Shown here piece by piece: positions 34,249 to 45,633 of a stretch of 64,000 nt of DNA (positions are counted from its first letter, which is position 1; every line of letters begins with the position of its first letter). A model generated the notes under the pieces. The model did no database searches. It saw only the letters and a list, made by a program, of their open reading frames with translations, and had not been told where the DNA came from. The translations under genes were made by a program, and so were the position numbers. Source of the stretch: Phascolomyces articulosus (Eukaryota > Mucoromycota > Mucoromycetes > Mucorales > Lichtheimiaceae). The stretch lies in the NCBI GenBank assembly GCA_025677815.1, contig JAIXMP010000023.1, positions 434,001 through 498,000 on the forward strand, in the 5' to 3' direction.

Positions 34249-37200
34249 ATGTCCTTGTCAATACAAACAACTCACTCCACATTATTAGCTACAACAGGTA
34301 GGCTATAAAGCCTCTTTATTTTTTTCTCAAATAATGAGCTATTTAACTATAGTTTCATTTCTTGTTCCCATTTCTTGCCGGTCTTTTTTTTTTGTCATCC
34401 CCCTTTCTCAACAAAGAAATATACATACGCACACATACATACATACATACGCAGCATACACACACACACACACGCACACGCATATATATATATATATATA
34501 TATCTGATACACAGAGACAACCAACAGCAATATACAACCAGAAGCAAAAAAATGCGAAATCTCATTTTTATATATACTTTTCTATCTATATATTTCTTTT
34601 TCAAAGAATTTTTCTTGAGCCCAAAAAGACACAAACACACAAAGAAAAAAAATCTACTTTTTTTAATACAAAAAGAAGAGAAAAACGTCAAAGAAAAAAA
34701 ACCATAAGTTATATTATGGTTTCTTTTATTTGCTCGTTCGATTTTTTCTTTGAAGAAAAAAGAAGGGAATTAAGTTCCATTCCTCTACAAAATAGTGAAG
34801 GATAGCAACAAGAAACTAAACTAGACACACAAAAAACAGTTTTTTTTAACCTAATATACCTCCTATCATCTGAAGAAATTCAGATCGAAAAAGGGGAAGA
34901 AGAGGTGTGGGTGTGGGTGGTATATGCGTGTGAGAGTGTGGAGGATGTTATAGTGTGTGGGAAAAGGTGAAGGAAAAAAGAAGTCATTTTTGGTGAGTTG
35001 TTTTTCTCGTTGATTTATTTTTGATTGAAACAAAAACGCGAATACAGAAAAAGCAAAAAGGAAGAAAAAGAACCGTACAAGAACAAGGTTTTGATTTTAA
35101 TTTTTTTTTTTGGGCGTTTCCAACTTTAAAGAAAGACCATGTTTATATTCTTGATGTTTTTATATTTGATACTCAACAGGAGAAAATCCGAATGATTTGT
35201 ATATATATTACGACGTGGTTGTGTATATGTGTGCGATGTTTAGATCGATGTGTATATTCCTGATTTTTACTATCCAAACTATTTACAACAACATCCCTCC
35301 CCCTTCCTCCCAAAAAAAGATCGATTGCGTAAAAAGAAGCATGGGAACAAAGAACTTTATTATAATGATGATTGATTGTATTAGATTTGAATATAATGTT
35401 AACCAATCTAATCTCTTATATTTATTAGATTCAAGTCTTCAAGAGGAAGCCCCTCAACAACAACATAATATGAATAATAATCCAGAAGAATCCACATTAA
35501 ATTTCTTACATACCATTGGTGATCAAGGTGTGGTTCAAGACGCTCGTTTAAAGAATGAATTGATTGATGCCATGACAACAGAACAACGGCCTCATTTACG
35601 TGTCGCCTTGTTGGATGTCATTTTACGTAGTACCAATCAAGAAGTTTTAGAGGCGTAAATATATTATTTTCTTTCTATGTTATATCTGTTTCTTATTCAT
35701 TATTAATGGTGGAATATTAACAATTTATTTTTTAATAGACTTGCCACCTCTTCAAAAGCATGTCGTAATTATCATGAATGGATCAAAGACGCATTAAAAG
35801 ATGATGACTGGGTGACTATTGGAAAAATGCTCAAAGCATTGGATCATTTACCATTAACTACAAAAACTTTGATGGATTACAAGTTGGGTAAAGCTGTAAG
35901 AATCATTAAAGAAAAAGCTAGTACTCAAGGTAATGTTTTTATTTATTCTACATTAAGATGATGTTCGTAAATATGAACGTTGGAAAATAACTTTATTTTT
36001 TCATTATAACTGTAGATAAAGAAGAAATCAATGCAGAAGCTGTTAGAATCATGAGTAAATGGAATGATCAACATCATAAAGATAAAGGTGCCAATGGTGA
36101 AAAAAGAAAACAACCCCGTAAGTTTTTTTTTCTTATTATCTTCCAAGTAAGAATGATGGATTAATAACTAACATATTACATCTAATTTTTTTTGTTTAAT
36201 AATAGCAACAAATGTAAGTAGTATAATAAATGATAGATAGAAATGCTCTCTGTATATTATTTTTTATACTAACAAAAAACAAATGTATCCATTTTTTTAT
36301 TAGGCCACTAATCCTAACAAAAAGACTTTACGATTAGCTATTTCATCTGAACCTCCAGCTAAAAAAGTACAAGCCAAACCGGATATGAATTTCTTCGAAA
36401 GGTTAAATAATAAGAACAATGGCATTCGCAAGCCTGCTGTTGGATTACGACGCGAAGAATCATTTATTTTAGAATCACCTACTGATTCAGTTGCGAGGTA
36501 CAACTACAATTCAAATCATCATCATATAAATAAGGCTGGTCAAGCGCAAACAAGAGCGCCATTAACCGAACTTCATCAACAATATTATAATAATAGTAGC
36601 ACATCTTCTCTTGTTTCTTCATCTCAATCTTCGTCCCCAACTTCTACCTCAACCAATGTTGCTGGTCCTAGTTCTTTGTCTTTTCCTTCTTCTTCATCTT
36701 CGTCCAATATTGCTGTACCAAGTTTAAGTTCTACTCCTTCTGGATTGAATGATTATTCATCGTCATTATCTCTGAATTCTAATTTGAATAACATGAAACG
36801 AAATGGTAAAAAGGTCAACTTTAACGATGATTCTCTTGTCAAAGTGCGATACTATTCAAAACACTCATGGAAGGTAAGCAACGCTTGCCAATTTATTAGA
36901 TATTGAAGAAGCTGTCACTAAAATGAACCTGAGAAAAAAAATTACAATCCTAATCATTTGAATCTTTATAATGTTTAGATCTCTGAAAATCCTCATGAAT
37001 TATTTGAAGAAGAGGATGATCACTCGCAACAAAAACAGAATGGTCATTACAATATGAATCATGTTGATTTCCCTCATCTTAAAAAATCGCAATCCAATAA
37101 TAAAAATACTGTTAACATGTGGCAACCACCTGCACGTTTACAATTGAGTCAAGAATGCAAACAAGCTGGACCAGTAGATACAGAAGAAGCACGCGTACAA

Positions 37201-38060
37201 TGTTATCGTAAAGCAATGACACCACCAGTGATCTATCACAATGAAGCTGACATTCCTGATTCTCCAGAAGAACCAGATAGTCAAGGTTGTAGTAATGAAA
37301 CAGGTGTCAAGATCATACCTTTAGAAGATTTAGCTAATTATGATCAAGAACCTTCATTTGAAGAAGATACGCCATATTATTACAATGGGGGTGACCATCA
37401 ACAACGTGCAAATATGGCTGCTGGTCCAACCTCTGTTTCTTCTGTTCCTGCTCCAGCCCCATCTTCATCTGTTGCTGCCGTTCCTGTATCTTCTGCAACA
37501 ACAACAGCAACAACAGCTCCATCGTCATCAGTAGCAGCAAATACATTATCGTCTGTATATCCTGGATTGGATTTTCCGCAATTGGAAGCCCTGTTGAATG
37601 GTGTCTTTGGATCCACCTCTACTTCCGCTCCTTCTACTAATAATAATACAGTTCCTTCATCATCGGCATCATCTTTGTCAAACCTTACCACTTATCATCA
37701 TCAGCAACAACATACATTACCAACAGGTCCTGCATCAGATATGTCAACGCAACCTAGTAATAGTTATCATTATAATAGCAGTGGCGGTGATCATTATCAC
37801 CCACCTTCCTCTTCATCTAGCCATCATCACTCTCATCGTGGATCGTAAGTTATCAAAAAAAAAAATAGAAAGACTCTTTGTTTTTATATTTCTTGATTTG
37901 CTAACAAATGTCTTTTTTTTTACTATATTTTTGTTGAAGATCTTATGCTGGACGGAAAGAAAAGCGAAAACAGCGAAGGAATGCTCAACATTGTCGATTC
38001 ATTAAAACAAGAGAAGGCTGTAGACAAGGAACCAATTGTAAATTTAGTCATGACTTGTAG
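34249..38060 (+). CDS. PNUTS/Ppn1-like PP1 regulator (TFIIS-N, RVxF, CCCH)
   Basis: Exons 34249-34297, 35429-35654, 35739-35929, 36016-36117, 36206-36213, 36304-36873, 36979-37844, 37940-38060 give 710 aa. Three landmarks occur in the order of PNUTS (PPP1R10) and S. pombe Ppn1. A TFIIS N-terminal/LW helical domain (about residues 30-140) contains RVALLDVILRSTNQEVLEAL and IGKMLKALDHLPLTTKT. A PP1-docking RVxF-type motif (KKVNF) precedes NDDSLVKVRYYSKHSW. A C-terminal CCCH finger reads CRFIKTREGCRQGTNCKFSH. PNUTS targets PP1 to the polymerase II termination machinery in the nucleus. Long Ser/Pro/Ala/His-rich linkers separate these. Exon 5 is only 8 nt. Exon 1 fits phase but sits 1131 bp upstream; a start inside exon 2 (M at 35470) is the alternative. 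Confidence 0.82.
34423..34503. repeat. ACAT/CA/TA compound microsatellite
   Basis: Successive runs of ACAT, CA and TA inside the long first intron of the PNUTS-like gene. Open frames across it on both strands are repeat artefacts. Confidence 0.8.
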
Positions 38061-39768
38061 GAGAAAAAAATAACATCATGACAACTACTCCTCAAACACC
38101 CTTTCATATATCTTATTCTTTCTTCTATTTATATACATATACTATTATTATCTCTCTTCTTCGAAAAGTTCCTACTTGTACCCATCATCTTTTATACATA
38201 TATATAACATCTTTATTATATTTTATCTTCTCTCTCAAAAATATACACTCATCCCCCCCATTACATATAGTAGTTTGCTTTTTCTACATTTATCTTTCTT
38301 CTCCCCTTGCAACCCATTTCACCATACATAGCATATTCTTTTTTTATCATATTAATTATAATAATAATAATAATATCTTCACCCATGCTTTCATAGAAGT
38401 ACATATAACATACAATCAGATATTGAAAATAATAGTCTTATTGATCATGGTAGTAGTAATTATAGAGTAATATTATATATATATATGTATATATGTATAT
38501 ATACCATAAGAAAATGTTTCTTTTTGAATAATTGAGACCAACAACGTTACGTAAGGAAATAAATACAACAATACTCAGTTCATCTAATATATACGTAACT
38601 ACTCCACTTGCTTTTTTTTTTCTTATTCAGTGTGCTTCAACTTGTTGATCCAAAGACATGTTTAAATTCTGTACGTACTGATAATAGTAATCATTCATAA
38701 AATCGAATAGAGCTAATTTTTTAAACAAAAGAGCAGCAGCATGCAAGAATGGTGTAATTGTAGCAATTATATCATTGTCTTGTTACCACCATATATTGCC
38801 AATTCGAATGCAGCATTGAGTATTGGAAGGGGCACTTTATTCACCAGCTGATGGCAAATGACATTACCTCTGTCGAGTACTTACATAGGTCGAAGTCTGG
38901 TGATATTTTGATATACTAAAAACTCGGATCGTGTCGAATATAAAACACGTTGATCGAATCAGGACCCAAAACAGACATACCATGTATGTCTTTTTAGTTG
39001 TACATAAAGGAGTAACACTAGATACTCTTCGCTGAATTTCCCTTGCTGTCTTTATATTAGATCTATTATAACTCTCTATTCAGAATAGAACCAATGTAAT
39101 ATCGCAGTGAAATATCTGTCAATTTTAGGGGGAAATGATAAAAATATTAGTGTAACGTAAAACCAAGAAAAGTTATTAATATCTAAAACGACTTTTTCTA
39201 TAGCTAGTTTTCATGCCATCATTCATATGAATCGTATGTAAATTTAAGAGTAATTGCAGAATTCTAGATTATTTATTGCTATTATAAAATGTATTGATAT
39301 AAGAAGATCATTCATCCTAAACTCCTCAAGAAAAGAATCGTATTTGTGTGTGAGTTATCATATAATAAAAACCAGAAACATCTCCGCATTTTTATCAGTT
39401 CAGAAAATAAGAAAAAGAGATGATGACGTTTAGAATGATGGTGACGATGGATGAATTGTTATTATTATTTGATTATTATTATTTGATTGTATAGTTTATT
39501 AATTAATAAGAAAACAATGCTGCATTAATCCAACTTTTGTTTTCCTCCTTTTGTTAATAACAAGAGAGGCAAAACACTGTGTTAAATGGTGTAAAACTAT
39601 GGCGGGGTTTTTAACGAGCTCTATGCAAAGCACAGTGTGTGAGAGAGTGGATAAAGAACACCGCCAAAGGTTCCTAGCTCGTGTTCCCCTTTTCTTTTTT
39701 CTCTTTACTTTCATCTCGTCATTTTTATTTTGTGAGTTGTGTGTGTACATGTATAAAGTGTGTTTCAA
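38061..39768. other. Intergenic region with a decayed gene
   Basis: Between the PNUTS-like and eIF4E-like genes. It contains AT microsatellites (38468-38502), the minus-strand decayed coding region 38627-39051 (listed separately) and AT-rich sequence to 39540. The last 230 bp, which has a higher GC content, is the eIF4E-like promoter and leader. Confidence 0.5.
38627..39051 (-). pseudogene. Decayed gene, family unknown
   Basis: On the minus strand one frame runs from 39051 with two interior stops (TGA at 38961-38959, TAA at 38883-38881). It reads through EFLVYQNITRLRPM and LVNKVPLPILNAAFELAIYG. Near 38771-38782 the reading shifts frame and continues as IIATITPFLHAAALLFKKLA and FMNDYYYQYVQNLN to a TGA stop at 38629-38627. 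A mostly open, protein-like read of about 140 codons with two stops and one frameshift is what an old pseudogene looks like. Both stops could come from C-to-T changes (CGA, CAA). I do not recognise the protein. No start or upstream exons were found. Confidence 0.42.
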
Positions 39769-41783
39769 ATGACAGCACCCAAACCTGAAGAACCCAATAG
39801 TACAATGACTACTACTTCTACAGTAGAATCTACTACAAAATATACTCGAGCAACCCCAACCGCCGTCAACTTATCACCTGCTGTTTCTGCGTTTCAGTTT
39901 CGACCCCACACTACAACCTCTATTGGTGGTTCTGGTTCTAATCCTGGTGGTAACCATAGTAATCATAACAACCATCATACCAATAACCATCTATCCCCTC
40001 ATCATCGTCCATTGGATAGGTCCTTGTCATCCGAAGGAACTACGGTTGGAAAAAGTCGACTTGATGTTTCGACATCACCATCATCGTCTTTGGATTTAAA
40101 AAGGTCTCATTCGAATCATTCCACTGGTGGAGGAGTAAGTGGTGGTGGTCGACCTATGACGCGCTCACTCAGTCCAGTTTCCCCTCGAGTGGCACCACAA
40201 AAAACGGTTATAAAAGATGGATATGTTTACAAGGATGAAGTGGTTATATTAGATAAGGAACAAAAGGAAGAATTGCTTAAAGTAGGGGAAATTGCACTGC
40301 AAAGTGAATGGACGTTTTGGTATGACAGGTACATTGTTGGTTTTCTATTCTTTTCCTTTTTCTTTTTTAATATATGAAAATATGATATCCTGAATCCATT
40401 CGTTCAGTGCGATATATGACCTTTTTCTAACCTTACTCCATTTTTTGTATTTTTTTTTATATCCTGGGAACCGCCTTTTTTTTTCTTTGTTTACCTATTT
40501 ACATATATATTCATATTAAAATCTTATAACAACAACAAAAAAGATATGTACCTAATTTACCTGCAACTGAATATGAAGCGAATCTACAAGTAATCTCTAC
40601 TGTTGGAACTGTACAGGTAATTAATAAAAAAGGGGGTGGATTGGAAAAAAAAAGATACATTTATATCGGTGGGATAGGTTGGTATTAACCATTGGATTCG
40701 TTCAATGAACAAAGATATATATATATATATTCTGAATAATATTAACCTTGGCACCTCGGAAAATCTATTAAAAACATTTCCAATGATCTAATGTATAATA
40801 GAAATTTTGGTCAATTTATAACAATATTGATGGACCAGATCAACTTGGTTTTCGAAGCAATTTGCATTTTATGCGAAAAGGAATTAAACCAATATGGTAA
40901 TTATACATTTTGAACACTATAACGGGCGCGGGAAAAAAGAGATATACCCATAGATATATATATATATATATATATATCTGCCTTTATATACATATACCAC
41001 ACACACACACACACCTTGTTTTCTCATCCCATTTTCCATCACGAAAAAAAAAACCAATAACAGGGAAGATCCTCATAACGAGCATGGAGGATCCTATAAT
41101 TTCAAGATACCCAAAGCTCACTCCCCATTGGCATGGCGTGATTTACTTGTATTGTTGATTGGAGAAAAAATAGAAGGATGGCTTGGTGACACTGTATGTG
41201 GTGTATCTGTATCTTCACGACAACAATGTGATAATTATCAAGTATGGACTGCTCATACACATCCTAATGATACACAATTGGATTCAAAAGTGCGTTCAAA
41301 ACTGACTGAATTATTACGACCTGCAGAAATTCAATCGTTTTACTATAAAGGTAAAATTGTAAAAGTGGGGAGGGGGAAAGAGACCAATGGATTAAGTGAG
41401 AAAAAGAGTGAAAGGTGGGAGTTTAAAGACAAATTTTGCTAAAATAAAAATACAATAACAACAAATAGTTCATAAAAATCATGCAGCGTTTCAAAAACCA
41501 CAACCACATCAGCATCAACAGCAGCATCAGCAGCAACAACATCATTACCTTCAACAACATCATCAACAGCAACAACAGCATTCAAAATGGCCAGAAGATC
41601 CTTCAAGTCTTCTAAAAACTCCACTAGACATGCGACAACGAATTACTGAACAAAGTATTGAAAAGGTCGTTGCGGATATTGAACGATTAAGTATGAAGCA
41701 TAAGGAACGAACAAGAAATAATCAACAACAACATCATCATCATCATAACCATCATAACCTCCACCACCACCAACAACAATCAC

Positions 41784-41820
<37 letters not shown>

Positions 41821-41881
41821 TAGTAACAATCACCAAGATCACCATGCAACAACTACAACTACAACCAATTATCAACAATAA
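39769..41881 (+). CDS. eIF4E-family cap-binding protein (4EHP-like) with long tails
   Basis: Exons 39769-40328, 40544-40616, 40802-40896, 41064-41350, 41469-41881 give 475 aa, about twice the size of eIF4E. A Ser/Thr/His/Asn-rich N-terminal tail (about 160 aa) precedes the eIF4E fold: LQSEWTFWYDRYVPNLPATE, YEANLQVIST, VQKFWSIYNNI, FMRKGIKPIWEDPHNEHGGS, AWRDLLVLLIGE and CGVSVSSRQQCDNYQVW. The cap-stacking Trp of the GIxPMWED motif is kept, but the other stacking Trp (TWQANL in eIF4E) is Tyr (EYEANL), as in class II/4EHP proteins. The FWSIYN Trp used to bind 4E-interacting proteins is present. The C-terminal tail has long Gln/His and Asn runs, including an (AAT)n codon tract. It likely acts as a translational repressor or specialised cap-binder; a divergent initiation factor is possible. 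Confidence 0.88.
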
Positions 41882-42103
41882 ATAAATAAATCTAAACTCT
41901 TTTCTTTCCTCGAAAGGACAACTCCATACTTCTTTTTCTTTATTAAAAAAAAGCAACATTCATATTCAAATTGTAATTTTTTTGTTGCAAATATGAAAAA
42001 AAAAAAAATAAGAAGAAAAAAAAAATGTATAAGACAAAAAAAGCAAGGTTTATGATATATTATTTGTTTGTTTTAAATGAAGGGATGGGTTGCATTATAT
42101 AAT

Positions 42104-42573
42104 CTATTTTGCGGATGTCTTGAGCTATAATATAAATAGGATGTTAATATGGATCATGAACATGTCGTGAAGAATATATTGTGTATGTGTTTATTATTTT
42201 ATATACCTGAAGACCATGCATATCTTTGATCTCTTCCTTGAGGATTTGATTTACCATACGATGTTGCTTTACAATCGAACTACCTTCAAAAGCCTTGGAG
42301 GAAATATCAATAGCATACATGGATCCACAACCACCTATATATTAATTATGGTTCGTTGCTTAGTAAGACAAGAAACTTTTTATTTTCTCTATCTTGTCTT
42401 AATAATCGGTTATTATTATTTTTTTTACCAGAAACGTCAACCACTCGCAACTTATGAGGTGACAATGCTTCAGTTAACTTGGTATGGATATGTTGTTCTC
42501 CTTCAGACATGTGCATGGTACTCGTAGTGGAGAACATGCGTTGACGGGTAGCAATGGCGATCGATCGTAACAT
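42104..42573 (-). CDS. BolA-like protein 3, mitochondrial
   Basis: Minus strand, exons 42573-42429, 42334-42207, 42124-42104, giving 97 aa. The N-terminus ([19 protein letters not shown]) is a mitochondrial presequence. The BolA domain follows: [60 protein letters not shown] and [14 protein letters not shown]. The conserved Cys of the GGCGSMY loop and the C-terminal His (MHGLQ) used for Fe-S ligation with glutaredoxin are present. BOLA3/Bol3 helps deliver 4Fe-4S clusters to mitochondrial enzymes. The tiny last exon (LKTSAK) restores the usual ending; reading on through the intron would give an unrelated tail. The plus-strand open frame 42216-42527 is its shadow. Confidence 0.92.
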
Positions 42574-43954
42574 GATTTAATATTATTTTTATGAAAATTA
42601 GAAAAGAATGACAAGTGTTCCCAAGCTGAAAGGAACCCAAAATAATAAAAAAGCCTTTAGTGCCGGATGAAAGCGGAGTGGCCAATGAGAGTCCAAGTTT
42701 CACCATGACTTTGTAGCACCCAGTAATAGAAAACAAGCAAAAAAAGCTCAGGTACAATAACTATAGGAACAATCTGTATTATGCACTTAATATAGTGGCG
42801 TTTAGTAGTAGTTGATTATTGTTTTGTATATAGATTGATCACTGGGATTTATGGGTGTATAAAACAAACAGAAATCAGCTTATTGGTTGAAATAAAAACT
42901 AGCATAGACCGATCCATCAGATAAAAGTATAAGTATGATCAGGTATGTAAAGACAATAATCATGTTATGTGTTGGGGTGATGCGCTTTTTGAAAACATCA
43001 AAGAAAACCAAGCGTTTAAACGGGTATATAAAGACATAGAATTATATAATAATCTTTTATTAGAAAATGAAAGAAAGTAATATGCTATGTATTAAAGTAT
43101 ATATTATGCTGTTGACATACAGTAATAACAAACAATAATGATTATTCACTGTACTACCAGTCATGTAAATCGTTCAAAGATGAAAAGGTCATTTCTAATG
43201 GGTTAAAGTAAGGTATGTTAATAATGTATTAGCTAAACCGTAATAATTTTTTTTATTCCGATAAAAGAAAAAGAATGTGCGGATAATCAAAAAATGGGAA
43301 CGAAGTTGCTGTTATGCCTTTTTCATAGAAAAACGTGGGAGGGGGAAAGAAGAAGAGGATCTCGGTTGAGATTTTCTTGGCCAAGGACGAATGATGTTGG
43401 TTTAGTCAGAACAATTATTTTGTGGGGCTAAACTTAAGGATGATGATGAAAATAATATTATTTTATATTTTATTATTTTGTGCTGTAGCCCATTTTTTTA
43501 CTCGAGGTCATGATCCATATGTGGAAAATAGGATTACAAACCTATACTTATGGGAGAGGGAATCTATCTTTGCGCGATAGTAAAATGGACCGAAATATAT
43601 TAATTCTATAGAGTGATGAAATACGTAAAGGGAATGGAATTGTTTGTTATTAAATTGATCATAATAAAGATGCAAGATTGACAGAGAAAGAAAGAGAAAC
43701 AAACATTCTTGGCAGATTTTGGCTGTTGAATTTAAAGATATAAAAAATCACTGCATCAGTCCAACATCGTTGTGCAAAAAAGTAATATGTATATATACAC
43801 ACACATACCATGTGAATATTTTCGCAAAAAAATACAAACCTGGATTCGAATTTTATATTTTTTTTTCTTTCTTTTTTTCTTTTAACTTAAAAGACTTTAT
43901 CAATTTCATTTTCATAATAATTCCCATTTATAAAAAGACTATGCATTTAGTTTA
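42574..43954. other. Intergenic region, 1.4 kb
   Basis: Between the divergent BolA-like gene and the next plus-strand gene. AT-rich; no motif-bearing open frame on either strand. A T/C-rich tract at 43858-43890 precedes the downstream ATG. Confidence 0.5.
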
Positions 43955-45633
43955 ATGACGTCCTCTTGTTGTTGCAATTGTTTTTCGTCGTCTAAACGAC
44001 ACCAATTATCACTCGAACCAGAAGAAGAACCCAATGCTTTTGATTTAACTTGGCGAAATTACCTTTTACCCTCATCCTCATGTTGTTGTATCCCTAATAT
44101 TTTTAAGCGAAAACATCAACCGATACGACTCGGTGACGACGACGATGATATGATCGATGATGAATTGTTTATTTCACCTCACCAACATTTTGATCGTCAA
44201 AATATTAATAATCATAACCAATATCATGGCCGCGCTGTGCGTGGTTATTTGGATGACCCAAGAGATTGGGAATTCGATTCTATGTTTACAGAAGGAGAAT
44301 TTCCAGCAGGTGTGGTTACTCGAAATCCTTTTGGTCGAAAAAACAGCAAGAAAAAAAGAAAACATAAAAAACATCATCCAAGAGTGATTCAACAACAAGA
44401 TGATGAAGAAATATTTTCCGAAGAAATTCAAGATGCAGAGTTTTTAGGTGATGATCAAATTGCTCATCTCGCTTATGAACGTTCTAAGGTAAACAATATT
44501 ACATTAAAACATAGTGAGAGTGAGGGAAAGAGTAAGAGGGTTTTTTTTTGTATATATATATATATAATCTATATGAGTAGATGTATATCGGGATGGATAT
44601 GGCATGATAGGTAAAATACTAAAAATGTTTGTGTACAAAAATAGAATATGGACCCATATGGCGAAGAAGGGTATATCGATTCAACCTATGACAGACCTAT
44701 TTCTCAAGAAATGCAACCACCACCAGCACAAAAAGAATTCTATGCTCCTCGTACCATGCCTTCCTATTATTTTGTTGATCAGGATAATGATAATGAAGGT
44801 TATTATGACGATGATCAACAACAGCAATACTACGAAAATAATAAACAAAGTGTAGTGGTACAAGACGATGAATATTATCAACAACAGCAACAGCAGGAAC
44901 AGCAGGAACAACAACAATACGAAGCTTCCTCTTCAACAGCACCTGTTGTAACGACTGTAGCGGAACAAGCTCAAGATCTACTAAGCGAACGATTAGAAGA
45001 TTTGACAGATAAATTAATCTATATTCGACAAAACATGATGGATTTAAATAACAAAAAAGAAAAAGAACCTGATAATACAACACTTCGTACGCTTAACAAA
45101 AACAAAAACAAAAGCAACAACAATAATAATGACACTGATGAAAACGATAATGATAGTATTAAAAAGGGAGCTGATTCAGACAAGTAAGAACAAGAATGAA
45201 CAGTTTTATTATATAGTTGTTGTACGGATGAGGAAAGGAATGTTTAGATAACTGATTTCTAATATAAAACAACTTGGTCGTTAGAACAGCATCTGATATG
45301 GATTCAATTGCATCAGAAGCGCTGAACGAATATGAACGACCCGATGACGATGATGATGAAGAAGAACATGATAGACGACGACGTTCAGCCGCTTCACAAT
45401 ACAAGTTTCCTTTTGGTGGTGGCGATACTCCTCCATTCGGTTCGGATCATCATCCATTTTCTTATTTTACCGAACAAAACAGTAAACATAAAAAACACCA
45501 CGTCTCATCATCATCAATAGCATCCTCTTCTTATTCTCGACGTCATTCTGCCCTTGTAGATGATGATAATAATACCCCTGGTCTCACCATTCGTGGCGTC
45601 TTGGACTTCGGCAAGAAATGGTTTGGATCCTAA
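43955..45633 (+). CDS. Low-complexity acidic/Gln-rich protein, unknown function
   Basis: Exons 43955-44488, 44645-45183, 45285-45633 give 473 aa. The N-terminus has Cys clusters (SSCCCNCFSSSK, SSSCCCIPNIF) that could be palmitoylated and hold the protein at a membrane. Unique-looking segments follow: FDLTWRNYLL, RAVRGYLDDPRDWEFDSMFT and EGEFPAGVVTRNPFGRK, then a basic KKKRKHKKHH stretch. A Gln/Tyr-rich region comes next, then a short predicted coiled coil (LLSERLEDLTDKLIYIRQNM), Asp/Ser runs and a conserved-looking end (PGLTIRGVLDFGKKWFGS). Phase is kept across both introns and codon use resembles the neighbours. I do not recognise the family. Confidence 0.75.

Noticed and set aside
34355..34805. 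Overlapping open frames across the CA/TA microsatellite
   Set aside because: Simple-sequence artefacts inside an intron, on both strands.
37598..38005. 135-codon plus frame overlapping PNUTS-like exons 7 and 8
   Set aside because: Out-of-frame shadow of a Ser/His-rich region; the true frame joins to the CCCH finger.
41643..41852. Tyr-rich minus-strand frame
   Set aside because: Antisense of the Asn/His codon tract of the eIF4E-like gene.
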